Positions 55,301 to 64,000 of a DNA stretch of 64,000 bases are shown here, one piece after another; position 1 is the stretch's first letter, and every line of letters begins with the position of its first letter. This DNA is from Lunularia cruciata. Its lineage: Eukaryota > Streptophyta > Marchantiopsida > Lunulariales > Lunulariaceae. Made by a program: the position numbers and the translations under genes. The stretch covers positions 5,148,501 to 5,212,500 of the forward strand of contig OX419761.1 of NCBI GenBank assembly GCA_948567375.1, given 5' to 3'. The notes under the pieces were generated by a model. It saw only the letters and a list, made by a program, of their open reading frames with translations. It made no database searches and was not told the DNA's origin.

Positions 55301-56300
55301 AGCTCATGACAATCTCAATCACTCAAGAGGTTCCAATGGAGTATAAGGAGATTGTAGATTTTGTGACAAGAGGTAACTATCCAGAAAGGACGCATGCTAG
55401 GGAGAGGAAGACCCTTGTAGCAAGATCTAGACCTTACACAATGGTGGAGGATATTCTTTTTCACCAAGGAGCAGATGGTCTACTTTGAAGAGCAGTGGGT
55501 AAGGAAGAGTCTATCCTACTCATAAAGGAGTTTCATGAAGGTTTAGTGTGTGGAGGACACTTTGCAGGAAAGGTGACTACTTTCAAGATTCTAGATGCAA
55601 GTTACCATTGGAGAGGGATTTTCAGGATTGTCTTGATTATTGAAAAACTTGTCATGTTTGTTACGTTTTTCCTAGAAAGTCTATGTCCACTCCACCACTT
55701 AGATCAATTCCATTAGTAGGACCTTTTGGGATGTGGGGAATTGAATTTGTAGGTCCTCTCAATAGAACCCCAAGGAGCAATTGGTTCATTGTGGTAGTTA
55801 CTGATTACCTCACCAAGTGGGTTGAGGCTAGACCATTGAGGGATAAGATTGGAGATGAAGTGGGTAGATTTCTTTATGAACGCATTATCACTAGGTTTGG
55901 ATGACCTTTGGAGTTGGTTTATGATAGATGAGGAGAGTTTATAGGAAGCATTACTACAGCCATGCTATGACATTTCTCTATCACACATAGAGTAACTACA
56001 TCCTATAAGCCAAATTCCAATGGCTTAGCAGAGAGAACCAATCCGACCTTGCGCATGATGTTGGCCAAAGATGCAGAAATAGAGGGGGCTAAACATCATT
56101 GGGACAAGAGGATTCATGCAATTTTGTAGGAGTATAGGACAACCATGAAGACTTCCATCGGGTATTCTCCATTTCAATTGGTATATGGTATTAAGTCTAC
56201 CTTACCTATTCACTTTGATCTTCCTACCTTCCAAAGCATTCATAGGAGATTGAAGAAAGCACAAGGAGGTGATGCAAAGAAGTCAAGGAAGGATCAACTC
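55301..56300 (+). pseudogene. Element E integrase
   Basis: The zinc domain has HEGLVCGGHFAGKVTTFKILDASYHWRGIF at 55530-55620 with a degraded C-x2-C. The core opens with LRSIPLVGPFGMWGIEFVGPL, where Glu replaces the usual first Asp of G-x-D-F-V-G-P. VVTDYLTKWVEARPL, then LELVYDR with a stop before GEF (second Asp kept), and NSNGLAERTNPTLRMML (catalytic Glu kept) follow. GYSPFQLVYGIKSTLPIHFDLPT at 56160-56230 is the usual core end. Stops are few and mostly single-base. Confidence 0.87.
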
Positions 56301-56644
56301 ATGGAGCTAGAAGAGGCAAGAGAAATTGCTATGATTCGAGTGAGCAAGCCCAAAGGAAACAAAAGGAGAGTTGTGACAAGAGGCAAGGCAAGAAGAAGGT
56401 GGAGCCTTTCAAAGAAGGTGATTGGGTAATGTTATTTGATTCCATTCGATTCAAGAGAGTGCAAAAGAAGGTTTTGCCTAAGTACTTTGGACCTTCCATA
56501 GTGGAGAAGGTGTGGGGCATTTATACTTATGATCTCAAGGATTGTCACTTTGATAAGATTAACCATGATAAGTTGAAGATGTAGCATAGAAGGTAGAGAG
56601 ACTTTCACTTTGAGGACAAAGCAAAAACTTAGTCCAGGGGTAAA
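56301..56644 (+). pseudogene. Element E integrase tail, 3' untranslated region and polypurine tract
   Basis: GDWVMLFDSIRFKRVQKKVLPKYFGPSIVEKVWGIYTYDLKDC (56417-56545) is the basic C-terminal GPY-type end of integrase (K-Y-F-G-P), after which the frame ends near 56582. The run ccaggggtaaa at 56634-56644 abuts the 3' LTR and is the polypurine tract. No chromodomain is present. Confidence 0.75.
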
Positions 56645-57310
56645 TGTAACATCCATTTATGCATGTGTGAGGTATTGTGATATTTAGCTTGGTATCATAT
56701 ATACTTGAGAGATATTATTTATATAGAGATAAAGGATGGTTCTACATTTGTCATGATTAGCTAAAGTTAGTCATAGCTAAAATCATAGGGACCTTACTTT
56801 AGAGGAAGTTGAAAAGATGAGCACCACTATCTTGGATTCTAGTGTGTTAACTTGGTATTATTCCTAGGTATTTGGCTTTAAGGAAAGAATTGAGGACTCT
56901 TGGGCTTGCAAGCCTTTTCATTTTGGATTATTTTATAGTCCAAGGATAGCCCATGTGAAAGAATCCTTGACTTAGTGGTTGGGTCAAGATAAGATCACAT
57001 GCTTAGTGGAATATTCCTATGTGGATGGATATTCCTCTATAATTTTTGACTTTACTTGACTTTTATTCTAGTAACTTGAGTGTGTAACTATTTCACAAGT
57101 ATATAAACAAGGTGTGAGGAGGTACTCATCATCCTTTCATTTGCAACTATCTCTCTCTCATTGAGTTCTCTAGTGACCAATGTCTTGAGTCTTGGAGTGT
57201 TAGCCTTGGAGGAGTATAATGGAGTTGGAGTTCCTTGCCTTCTTAGTCCATGGTGCGCTACCATAATAGCAATCAGAGGTTCATCTTGAGTGAGAGACAG
57301 GCCGGCTCAT
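56645..57310 (+). repeat. Element E 3' LTR
   Basis: TGTAACATCCATT to CCGGCTCAT, paired with 50051-50734. TATATAAA is at 57100-57107. A deletion of about 20 bases relative to the 5' copy lies near 57070-57085. Confidence 0.88.
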
Positions 57311-59440
57311 AGGAGAATAAGTTCAAGGATATAGGATATGAAGTCAATGCAAAGAACTCATTTTCCAAGAAGAGATCTACTAGTAATGGTTGAAGAGTGA
57401 CAAATTATAAGGATCCTACTCAAAGATAAATAGTTCAGTCCATATTGAAATTGTTTTGCCCAAAGTACACAACCTACTTAACCATCGACAAGTCAATTTT
57501 TGCAAATAATTATATTGAGTGGAACTTATTAACTAGACCAACATGTTCTATTAGTAGGGCTACATTATGATCAAGGAATTTGAGCAGGATGAAGGAGCCA
57601 CCTACCTTGCCTAATTTGCAATTCACTTCTACATGGGGTTGAATTTTCTAAGAGAAGATGAGAGGAAGATATTTAAAGAAGTATTTTGCAACTCAATTTG
57701 AAGGACCCACAACAATCAAGAACCACCAAGCCCAAGGTGTAGAATTCACTAAGTATGGTAACTTTATGGTGATGAAGGAAGTAGTAGCAATCCCTCCTAA
57801 GAAGAAGACGTGACCTTCATCAAGCAACACTCTAGAGAAGGTGCCAAAGAGAACAAGAAATAATCCTCAAGTAGTTGATTTATCTTTGGACAAAGGTGAA
57901 GGAGAATTTGAAGAAGAAAACAAGGAAAAAGGAAATGAATAGGAGCTCATATTGGAGACCAAATCAAATTCAAGAGAAGATGGAAAAAACTATGCAAATG
58001 TGGATTTATCTGCATAGAATGAAATATAGACCAAGAGGAAGGTCATGGCTAAAGAACAAAAAGATCACAACAATGTTTGCTCAAAGAACATGCAAGTTTG
58101 GCCCAAGTAGAGCCAAATGATTGAGATCAAGGAAAGGAGTAGGGTCAAGTGGATGTAGAAGGAGACCCCAAAGTGGTTCCACCAACAATATACCATGAAG
58201 ACAATGATGAAGTCATTGAAGTTTTAGCCCTACTTGTAGTAGATAGAGCAAAATTCATTGTTAACTTAGTTGAACCTACATTGACGTTCCTATAGATAAT
58301 CTTGCCTTAATATCAAGAATAGTGGCTAGGTGCAATGGACTACACTTTTTTGGTCATAAAAATGGGTGTTCAAGGTATTCATTAAAAGTGAAATAGGCCA
58401 AGTGGAAGGAGGACATGGAGAAACTAAGGAAGCTCTACAAAGAAGAGTGCATGAAGGTAAATGCTATTTGCATGAGAACCACAAAGTAAAGACATAGAAC
58501 AACTCTCTACTTGTAGAGTATGAATCCTTCAATGAAGGCATCCCAAGACTTCAAGAAGAATTAAAGGTTCTTCGGCTTGAAGTGAAGCATGTATTAAGAG
58601 TAGGAGTAGGAGTACAAAGAAGAGCTACAAAAGAAGGATGCACATAAGGTAGACATCCAAGGTAAGTTGGAAAGTGAGCATAATCACTTTGGAGTTATGG
58701 ATGGCCAAGTACTACAAGGAGGTGGCAATATATAGATAGAAACCCTAGACAAAGAGCTTTAGAAGGAGAAAGAAGATTGAGCCAAGACCAAAGCCAAAAT
58801 GATGGATGACATTGTAGACAAAGTACAAAGAGCATATAGCCACTTGAAGAAGAATATGGTTAAGATTCTAAAGAATTAGAAGATCTTTAAAATTTAATAA
58901 TAGAAGTTAAGGAAGAAGCAAAGATAGGTAAGACAACCAAGGCCAAGCTTTATAAGCTAAAGTCAAAATTCCAACCTCTTACTGCTTAGGTCTAGAGAGA
59001 TCCAAAGATAGAGAGGATCCTTGAAATTGAGTAAGCATGTAGATAGGAAGTTCTAAGAAACTTGTATAATAGTAGTATTAGAAATCTCAAATTATAAGGA
59101 GAGAATTGAAATCCTCCTTAGGAAAAACTAGATGTGAAGGTAGTTCTTTGGAATATTTTTATTCAAAGAACACCTTCATTGAATCAAGATTTGTTGTAGT
59201 TATATGATCTTTAGAGTAGGAGGAATATGTCCTAATATGACGTAGTAAATTTCTTTGTAGAGGAGTAAAACACTTTCCCTAGACACATGTTAGTAATTTA
59301 GCAATGTAAAAATTAATAAAGTAGGATAACACATGGCAATAGAATCCTAAATGCATAGTTCAGATGTAGGGAAGTGCAAACTTGATAGATCTTTGCACTT
59401 CCTCAACCTTCAGATTTCTCCAATTATGAGTAAGGAGAAG
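57311..59440 (+). pseudogene. Element D ORF1 region (unit 2)
   Basis: Resumes the region begun at 49826 after element E and follows 34760-36930 closely: tgttctattagtagg, caattcacttctacatggg, gagaagatgagaggaag, cacttcct. Coding is even more decayed than in unit 1. One charged frame (57875-58120) and Glu/Lys-rich helical pieces near 58600-58680 correspond to the coiled-coil part. No function is assigned. Confidence 0.5.
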
Positions 59441-61530
59441 CTATTTAAGAGTTTTTTCATAAGTTGTGACAATCCAAAAAGTATAAATTTACATTAATGT
59501 ATGAGTAATTTTTTGTTACCTTAGAGATACATGTTAGGAATGTTCAAATACAAAATAAAGATCACTCAATATTTTGGGTTGATCACATTTGTACAACGCT
59601 CAAAAGAGTACAACTACCACTTAGAAAGTGTATTACAATGGTAATATTATCACTCAAAATAACAATTCTTCAACTTTAGTCCAATTTGACTTCAATTGTG
59701 ATGATTCAGTTGATGCAAAGATGTCTATTTTTTCACAAAGTAACTTCACACTGAAATTGTATTCCACCCCTCCTTTGAAGATACAACTTCCTAATTCAAG
59801 GTTACTTTGCATTGGCTTCTTGACTTTGCTTGCAAATCCTAAATACTAACAACACTACAATTGTCAAGGATCCATCAAGGCGTTGCTTCACAAGTGTTGC
59901 ACTCAAGATCAAACACATGGAATGAAATTTAGGGATGTAGCCTCCAAAATTTGAAAATCCTTCACTTGCACATTGAAATTATTTTAGGTATTTTTATTAT
60001 TTAGGCAAACAAAGATATTCTGTTGACATTCAAAATTAAGAAAAATGACAAGCCTTCAGCAACACTTCACTTTATTTATCTTCTACTCTGTTTGAACACA
60101 AAATTCTTTGAATGTAGGTCTTAAATAGCTTGGCACTTGATATAGAAATAATTACAGAAATTACCAAAATGTGGCTAACAACTTTAACTACTTCAGCGAT
60201 TCCATAGATACAAAGTGACATTTCCTACAAAATTGGCATGTCAGATTTGTAATTGCCATCTATTTTGATCTGACTTGGCTAGTACTACCTCATTAGGACC
60301 TTTTACTGCACTCCTCTTCTTTTGACTCCAAAGCAATGTCAATTATGAGTAAAGGAAATGGTTTTGATTCTTGATGAACATGTCCTCAAAAAGATGATAC
60401 TTAATTCTAATCCTTCTACTTGAATCTCTTTTTGATTTGGATTGCAAAAAAAGTCATGGCTAGTCGGGTTACTTTCCACTCCCAATCAATTTGATATTCA
60501 GCCATCATGAAACACTCAACCAAGTTGACCTATCCTACGAAGTCAAAACCTTGGGTCTAAGTTTTGACATGACCTGCAAAAAAATTAACTATGATATCTA
60601 CTTCTTGTTTCACTTTATCTAATTTGATGCAAAGATTTTTAGCTTCTTCTCCTACTTTCTTATGTACCCTTAAGATCAATCAACATTTATTCATAACTAC
60701 ACCTCATGCCTTCTTCTTATGAGTTTCTTGTGCTTGCAGCTTGTGCTTGTGGAGATATATTTCTTGCAATTCCACATTTGTCTTAGTACTAAGCATGGCT
60801 TTGAATAATTTGGTGGCCAGTTTTGGTACCTTGGTCTGGTCTCCTACTATAACCTTGGATTTTTTTTGCAATGTGCTCCAATGATGTTCATCCACCAACT
60901 GACTTTGGAGGTGTTCAAGTTCCTTATGGTGTTTTATAATCAACCTTGCCATATCTACCTCATGTTCAACCATCTTGGCTTTATTCTATTGAATACAATT
61001 GTTTCACCTCCACTCCTCCTTCAACCTTTCATTGATCTTTGATCCCCAATCCTGATCCTTCTTGACTACAACAAGTAGTTTTATAATCTCAACTTCTTGC
61101 AGTTGATCTTTTGTTCTCTACTGAGCTAGCTCAATTTGAATTGCATCCAACTCTTCTGTCACCTTTAATAGTTTATTCCGCTTTTCTTTGAGGTCCTCCT
61201 TTTACTCTTCTAGATATTTACCATGTTTGTCATAACTTCCCTACATATCTTCTAGTAACCTCTTGTATGATTTGCATTCCTCTCGACATGCTTTGGCTTC
61301 ACTCTGTACCTTGCTGAGCTTGGATCTAATACCTCCTATTGCATTTACATCATCTACATGACTTGAAGTTCTATTTGTACTTTGGGATGCTCCTTCTTAT
61401 AGTACTACAACTATTCTTTCAATTGCACAAGCAAAGGATAGACCACACTAGACAAGTAGTGGATTGCTTGAAACCTAGGTTGCAAATTCTCTCCTTCCCC
61501 ATCCAAAAAATCATTTATAGACACACTATG
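59441..61530 (-). pseudogene. Antisense coiled-coil coding region of element D (unit 2)
   Basis: Matches 37601-41000 in place and orientation, for example gattgtgatgatt, ctccttt and caacttcct around 59690-59830, and a minus-strand TATA-like element (cttaaatag on the plus strand) at 60120-60128. The clearest frame, minus 60973-60704, is a charged helix: EVDMARLIIKHHKELEHLQSQL, LQKKSKVIVGDQTKVP, ELQEIYLHKHKLQAQE. It is cut at 61531 by a minus-strand C element. Confidence 0.5.
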
Positions 61531-62267
61531 TGTAATACTCTGAGGACAAGAGAAGAGAGAAAACACAAATTTCACACGCAATCCTCTGATGCCCCAAAGG
61601 AGCACCTTCTCTTTATTATATAGACAAAGAGGATCTCCTCCAAGCAAGCACCACCATAGGATTAGGCACATAGATAGGTGACATGTCAGCAAGCTCCACC
61701 CTTGGATTACATACTTGGATGGATGACATGTTAGTCTTGGTCCTTTCTGGTTGGTCAAACAAGCTTTGACTAGAAGGAATCTTTCAGGGAATCTTCTTGT
61801 AGAAATCTCAAAATCACATGGGTGATGTACCATTGGAAAGCTCTTGATGAGAAAAATTAGAGGGAAGGGAAGGCCAGCCTTCTCTCTATTGGAGGGGGGA
61901 AATTACACATTTTTGAGGCCTAATTTATCCATTTAGGCCTCCAAAATTGCCTTCAAAGATTTCAAGCATATTTTGATTCCTACTCTATTAATAGAAGTCT
62001 CCTTTTCGTGATAGATCTTTTTGATCTATTTAGTCTATCATGTGTAGCATCCTTCCAAATGTTACCAAACCAATTTCACCTTTAAATCATATATCTAGCT
62101 ATTGGTTCTAAGATTTTCAAGTCTATTTCAGTTTTTGCCTTATTAGTAGAAGTACTCTTTTGGTGATACTTCTATCTGATCTATTTTTTCCATCCTGTAT
62201 AACATCATTCCAGATGTTACCAAACCAAATTCACATCTAGATTATATTGCTAGCTCTTGGTATTACA
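61531..62267 (-). repeat. C2 3' LTR
   Basis: A 737-base LTR homologous to 16117-16845 and 21976-22715 in reverse, with more substitutions than the C pair. On the minus strand it begins TGTAATACC at 62267 and ends at 61531. Confidence 0.9.
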
Positions 62268-62498
62268 AACCTCCCTCCTGTCAAGACGCAATGTCCTTGT
62301 TGTGCAGTTGTTGCTCAAATACTTGCACCAACATTGATACATGTTTCAAATTGGCAACGGGCTCCCATGTTGCCTCATAAAGGGGGTAGCCTTTCCACTA
62401 TACTAGATAGTCCACCCGCGGATGGTGAGTACCATACATGCATTTTTGGAAGATACGCTCTACTTTATATTCCTTTGTGCCATCAATGAGTGTTAGAC
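62268..62498 (-). pseudogene. C2 chromodomain
   Basis: On the minus strand, polypurine-like sequence next to the LTR is preceded by KGYPLYEATWEP, ANLKHVSMLVQVFEQQL and upstream EYKVERIF. This is the same chromodomain as in C at 21741-21960. A stop replaces the Gln of the V-Q-W-K-G-Y strand. The E solo LTR interrupts just upstream (62499), at the linker between integrase and chromodomain. Confidence 0.8.
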
Positions 62499-63176
62499 TG
62501 TAACACCCATTTGTGCATGTGTGTGGTATTGTGATATTTAGCTTGGTATTACAAGTACTTAAGAGATATTATTTATATAGAGATAAAGGATGGTTCTATA
62601 TTAGTCATGGTTAGCTAAAGTTAGTCATAGCTAAGATAGATGGGACCTTACTTTAGAGGAAGTAGAAAAGATGAGCACCACTATTTTGGATTTTAGTGTG
62701 TTGACTTGGTATTATTCCTAGGTGTTTGGCTTTGGGGAAAGAGTTGAGAACTCTTGGGCCCGCAAGCCTTTTTGTTTTGGATTCTTCTTTAGTCCAAGGA
62801 TAGCCCATGTGAAGGAATCCTTGCTTTAGTGGTTGGGTCAAGATAAGGGGAATATGCCCATGTGAATGGATATTCCTTTCTACTTTTTGACTTTACTTGA
62901 CTTTTAGTCTAGTAACTTGAGTTACTACGGTAATTAGTAACTTTGGTACGTAACTATTTCACAAGTATATAAACAAGGTGTGAGGAGGTACTCATCATCC
63001 TTTCATTTGCAACTATCTCTCTCTCATTGAGTTCTCTAGTGAGCAATGTCTTGAGTCTTGGAGTGTTAGCCTTGGAGGAGTATGATGGAGTTGGGGTTCC
63101 TTGCCTTCTTAGTCCATGGTGCGCTACCATAATAGCCATCAGAGGTTCATCCTGAGTGAGAGACAGGCCGGCTCAC
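62499..63176 (+). repeat. Solo E-family LTR in C2
   Basis: A 678-base LTR, TGTAACACC to CCGGCTCAC, with TATATAAA at 62966-62973. Flanks tagac (62494-62498) and aagac (63177-63181) match at 4 of 5 bases. The C2 sequence reads through normally when the LTR is removed. Confidence 0.88.
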
Positions 63177-64000
63177 AAGACAAGGTTGAAGGTCTTGTGT
63201 GGAATAACAGTGGCCCAATCGGGGAGCATATTTGTATAGTAGGGAAACATGGAACACTAGATGGATCTTCATGTGTGGTGGTAGCTCAAGGTGATAGGCC
63301 ACAACGCCGACTTGATGAAGAATAAAAAGAGGCCCAATAAAACAAGGTCTGAGTTTACAAGGGCCAACTAATGTGAGGTTGGTTGTAGACAACCACACTT
63401 GATCTCCAACATTGAACTCCATGTGCCTATAGTGTGCATTGGCATAATGCTTCTATTGATTTTGTGCAATTTTCAATCTGTGCTTGGCGCTCTCCATACC
63501 TTGTTGGATTCTAGAAACAAATGTGTTGACTATGTCAACCTTGGTAGCCACCAGATGGATCTTCATCAAGCTAGAAGGTGTGAAGGGATGCTTACTATAC
63601 GAGAGGAAGAACAGAGTGATACAAGTGGATGCATTCAACAAATTGTTATAAGCAAATTCCACCATGGGAGTAGTGTGTCTCATCTCTCTTGCTCTTTTAA
63701 GGTGAAGTCGTGCAAAATGTCTTTAATAGTGCGATTAGCCCACTTTGTTTGTCCATATATTTTTGGGTGGTAAGTTGTGGACATAGCCAACTTGGTTTTG
63801 AAATAAACAAAGAGTGTTCACCAAAAAAATTTGGTGAATTGAGTGCCTCTATTGGTGATGAGTACTCATGACAAACCATGGTGAGAGAAGACAATATCTA
63901 AGTTTAATTGAGCTAGTTGTGGAGCGGTCACATCCTTGGTGATAGGGCATATATGAATCATTTTTTTGAGCCGGTCCACAAAGACCATGATGGAGTCAAA
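63177..64000 (-). pseudogene. C2 integrase, cut by window end
   Basis: The minus-strand frame to 63147 reads MEFNVGDQVWLSTTNLTLVGP, LRPCFIGPLFIL and MKIHLVFHVSLLYKYAP: the integrase C-terminal region also seen in C at about 21500-21690. Frame 63683-63453 has VEFAYNNLLNAST and KHPFTPSSLMKIH. Further right, catalytic-core blocks with the Glu region (about 63720-63760) and the second-Asp region (about 63850-63870) are visible but frame-shifted. The rest of pol lies beyond 64000. Confidence 0.82.

Larger units (their letters stand above)
50051..57310 (+). mobile_element. Element E: full-length Athila/Tat-like Ty3/gypsy element
   Basis: A 7.26-kb element with LTRs 50051-50734 and 56645-57310. It has a tRNA-Asp-type primer site, a leader ORF, gag with zinc knuckle, protease, reverse transcriptase, RNase H, integrase and polypurine tract. 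It splits the ORF1 region of D unit 2. Flanking five-mers tggac and aggag match only in part. Stops are fewer than in A or D but still many. A solo E LTR is at 62499-63176. Confidence 0.9.
49826..61530 (+). mobile_element. Element D unit 2: second internal region in tandem, interrupted by E and cut by C2
   Basis: The sequence from 49826 repeats that after 34530 (accaagagagcaa, taatccttatagttgggaagaag). It breaks at 50050 for element E and resumes at 57311, then follows the unit-1 order through the ORF1 region to about 59440 and the antisense region from 59520. It is lost at 61531 where a minus-strand C element starts. Its gag-pol is not in the window. Confidence 0.7.
61531..64000 (-). mobile_element. 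C-family element, minus strand, continuing beyond the window (C2)
   Basis: 3' LTR at 61531-62267, then (moving right) the polypurine tract, chromodomain and integrase on the minus strand to the window end. A solo E LTR splits it at 62499-63176. Target duplication cannot be checked because the other end is outside. Confidence 0.88.

Overview
This window looks like repeat-dominated nuclear DNA of a land plant with a large genome. A gymnosperm or another non-flowering lineage seems most likely from the kinds of retroelement present, but the species cannot be named from the sequence. Almost everything recognisable is LTR retrotransposon in different states of decay. I found no convincing host protein gene, rRNA, tRNA or CRISPR array. 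Most coding remnants carry many stops and frameshifts, often at codons that C-to-T change would convert (CAG to TAG, CGA to TGA, TGG to TAG or TGA), as expected for long-methylated DNA.

Left part (1-24.4 kb). The first 716 bases are the 3' end of a chromovirus (family B). From 717 to about 24,424 lies one very old plus-strand Ty3/gypsy-like element (element A) in pieces. Its order is gag with zinc knuckle, protease, a C5-cytosine DNA methyltransferase-like domain, reverse transcriptase, RNase H, integrase, then a PHD finger. It is interrupted by a solo B LTR (4163-4576), a non-coding LTR element (4851-7765), a full-length minus-strand B element (10342-16098) and a younger full-length plus-strand chromovirus C (16117-22715). 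Only 18 bases of A separate B from C. An element carrying both a DNA-methylation writer-like domain and a histone-reader-like finger is the main observation here. B-family LTRs also carry dense GAAnnTTC arrays resembling heat-shock elements upstream of a TATA box.

Middle (24.4-34 kb). An AT-rich stretch is followed by a CpG-retaining island of about 4 kb (25.3-29.6 kb). It has no recognisable coding content and is bounded by diverged inverted repeats of about 200 bases. Next come AT-rich DNA and a degraded minus-strand Ty1/copia element cut off at 33,950.

Right part (34-64 kb). A Tat/Athila-like family D is arranged in tandem: LTR, ORF1 region, antisense coiled-coil region, gag-pol, shared LTR, ORF1 region, antisense region. 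Later insertions are a C gag fragment, a solo C LTR and a solo B LTR in the first unit. The second unit contains a complete element E (50051-57310, tRNA-Asp-type primer site) and a minus-strand C copy (61531 to the window end), which itself holds a solo E LTR (62499-63176). Element boundaries were read by eye from paired LTRs, target-site duplications, primer-binding sites and polypurine tracts.
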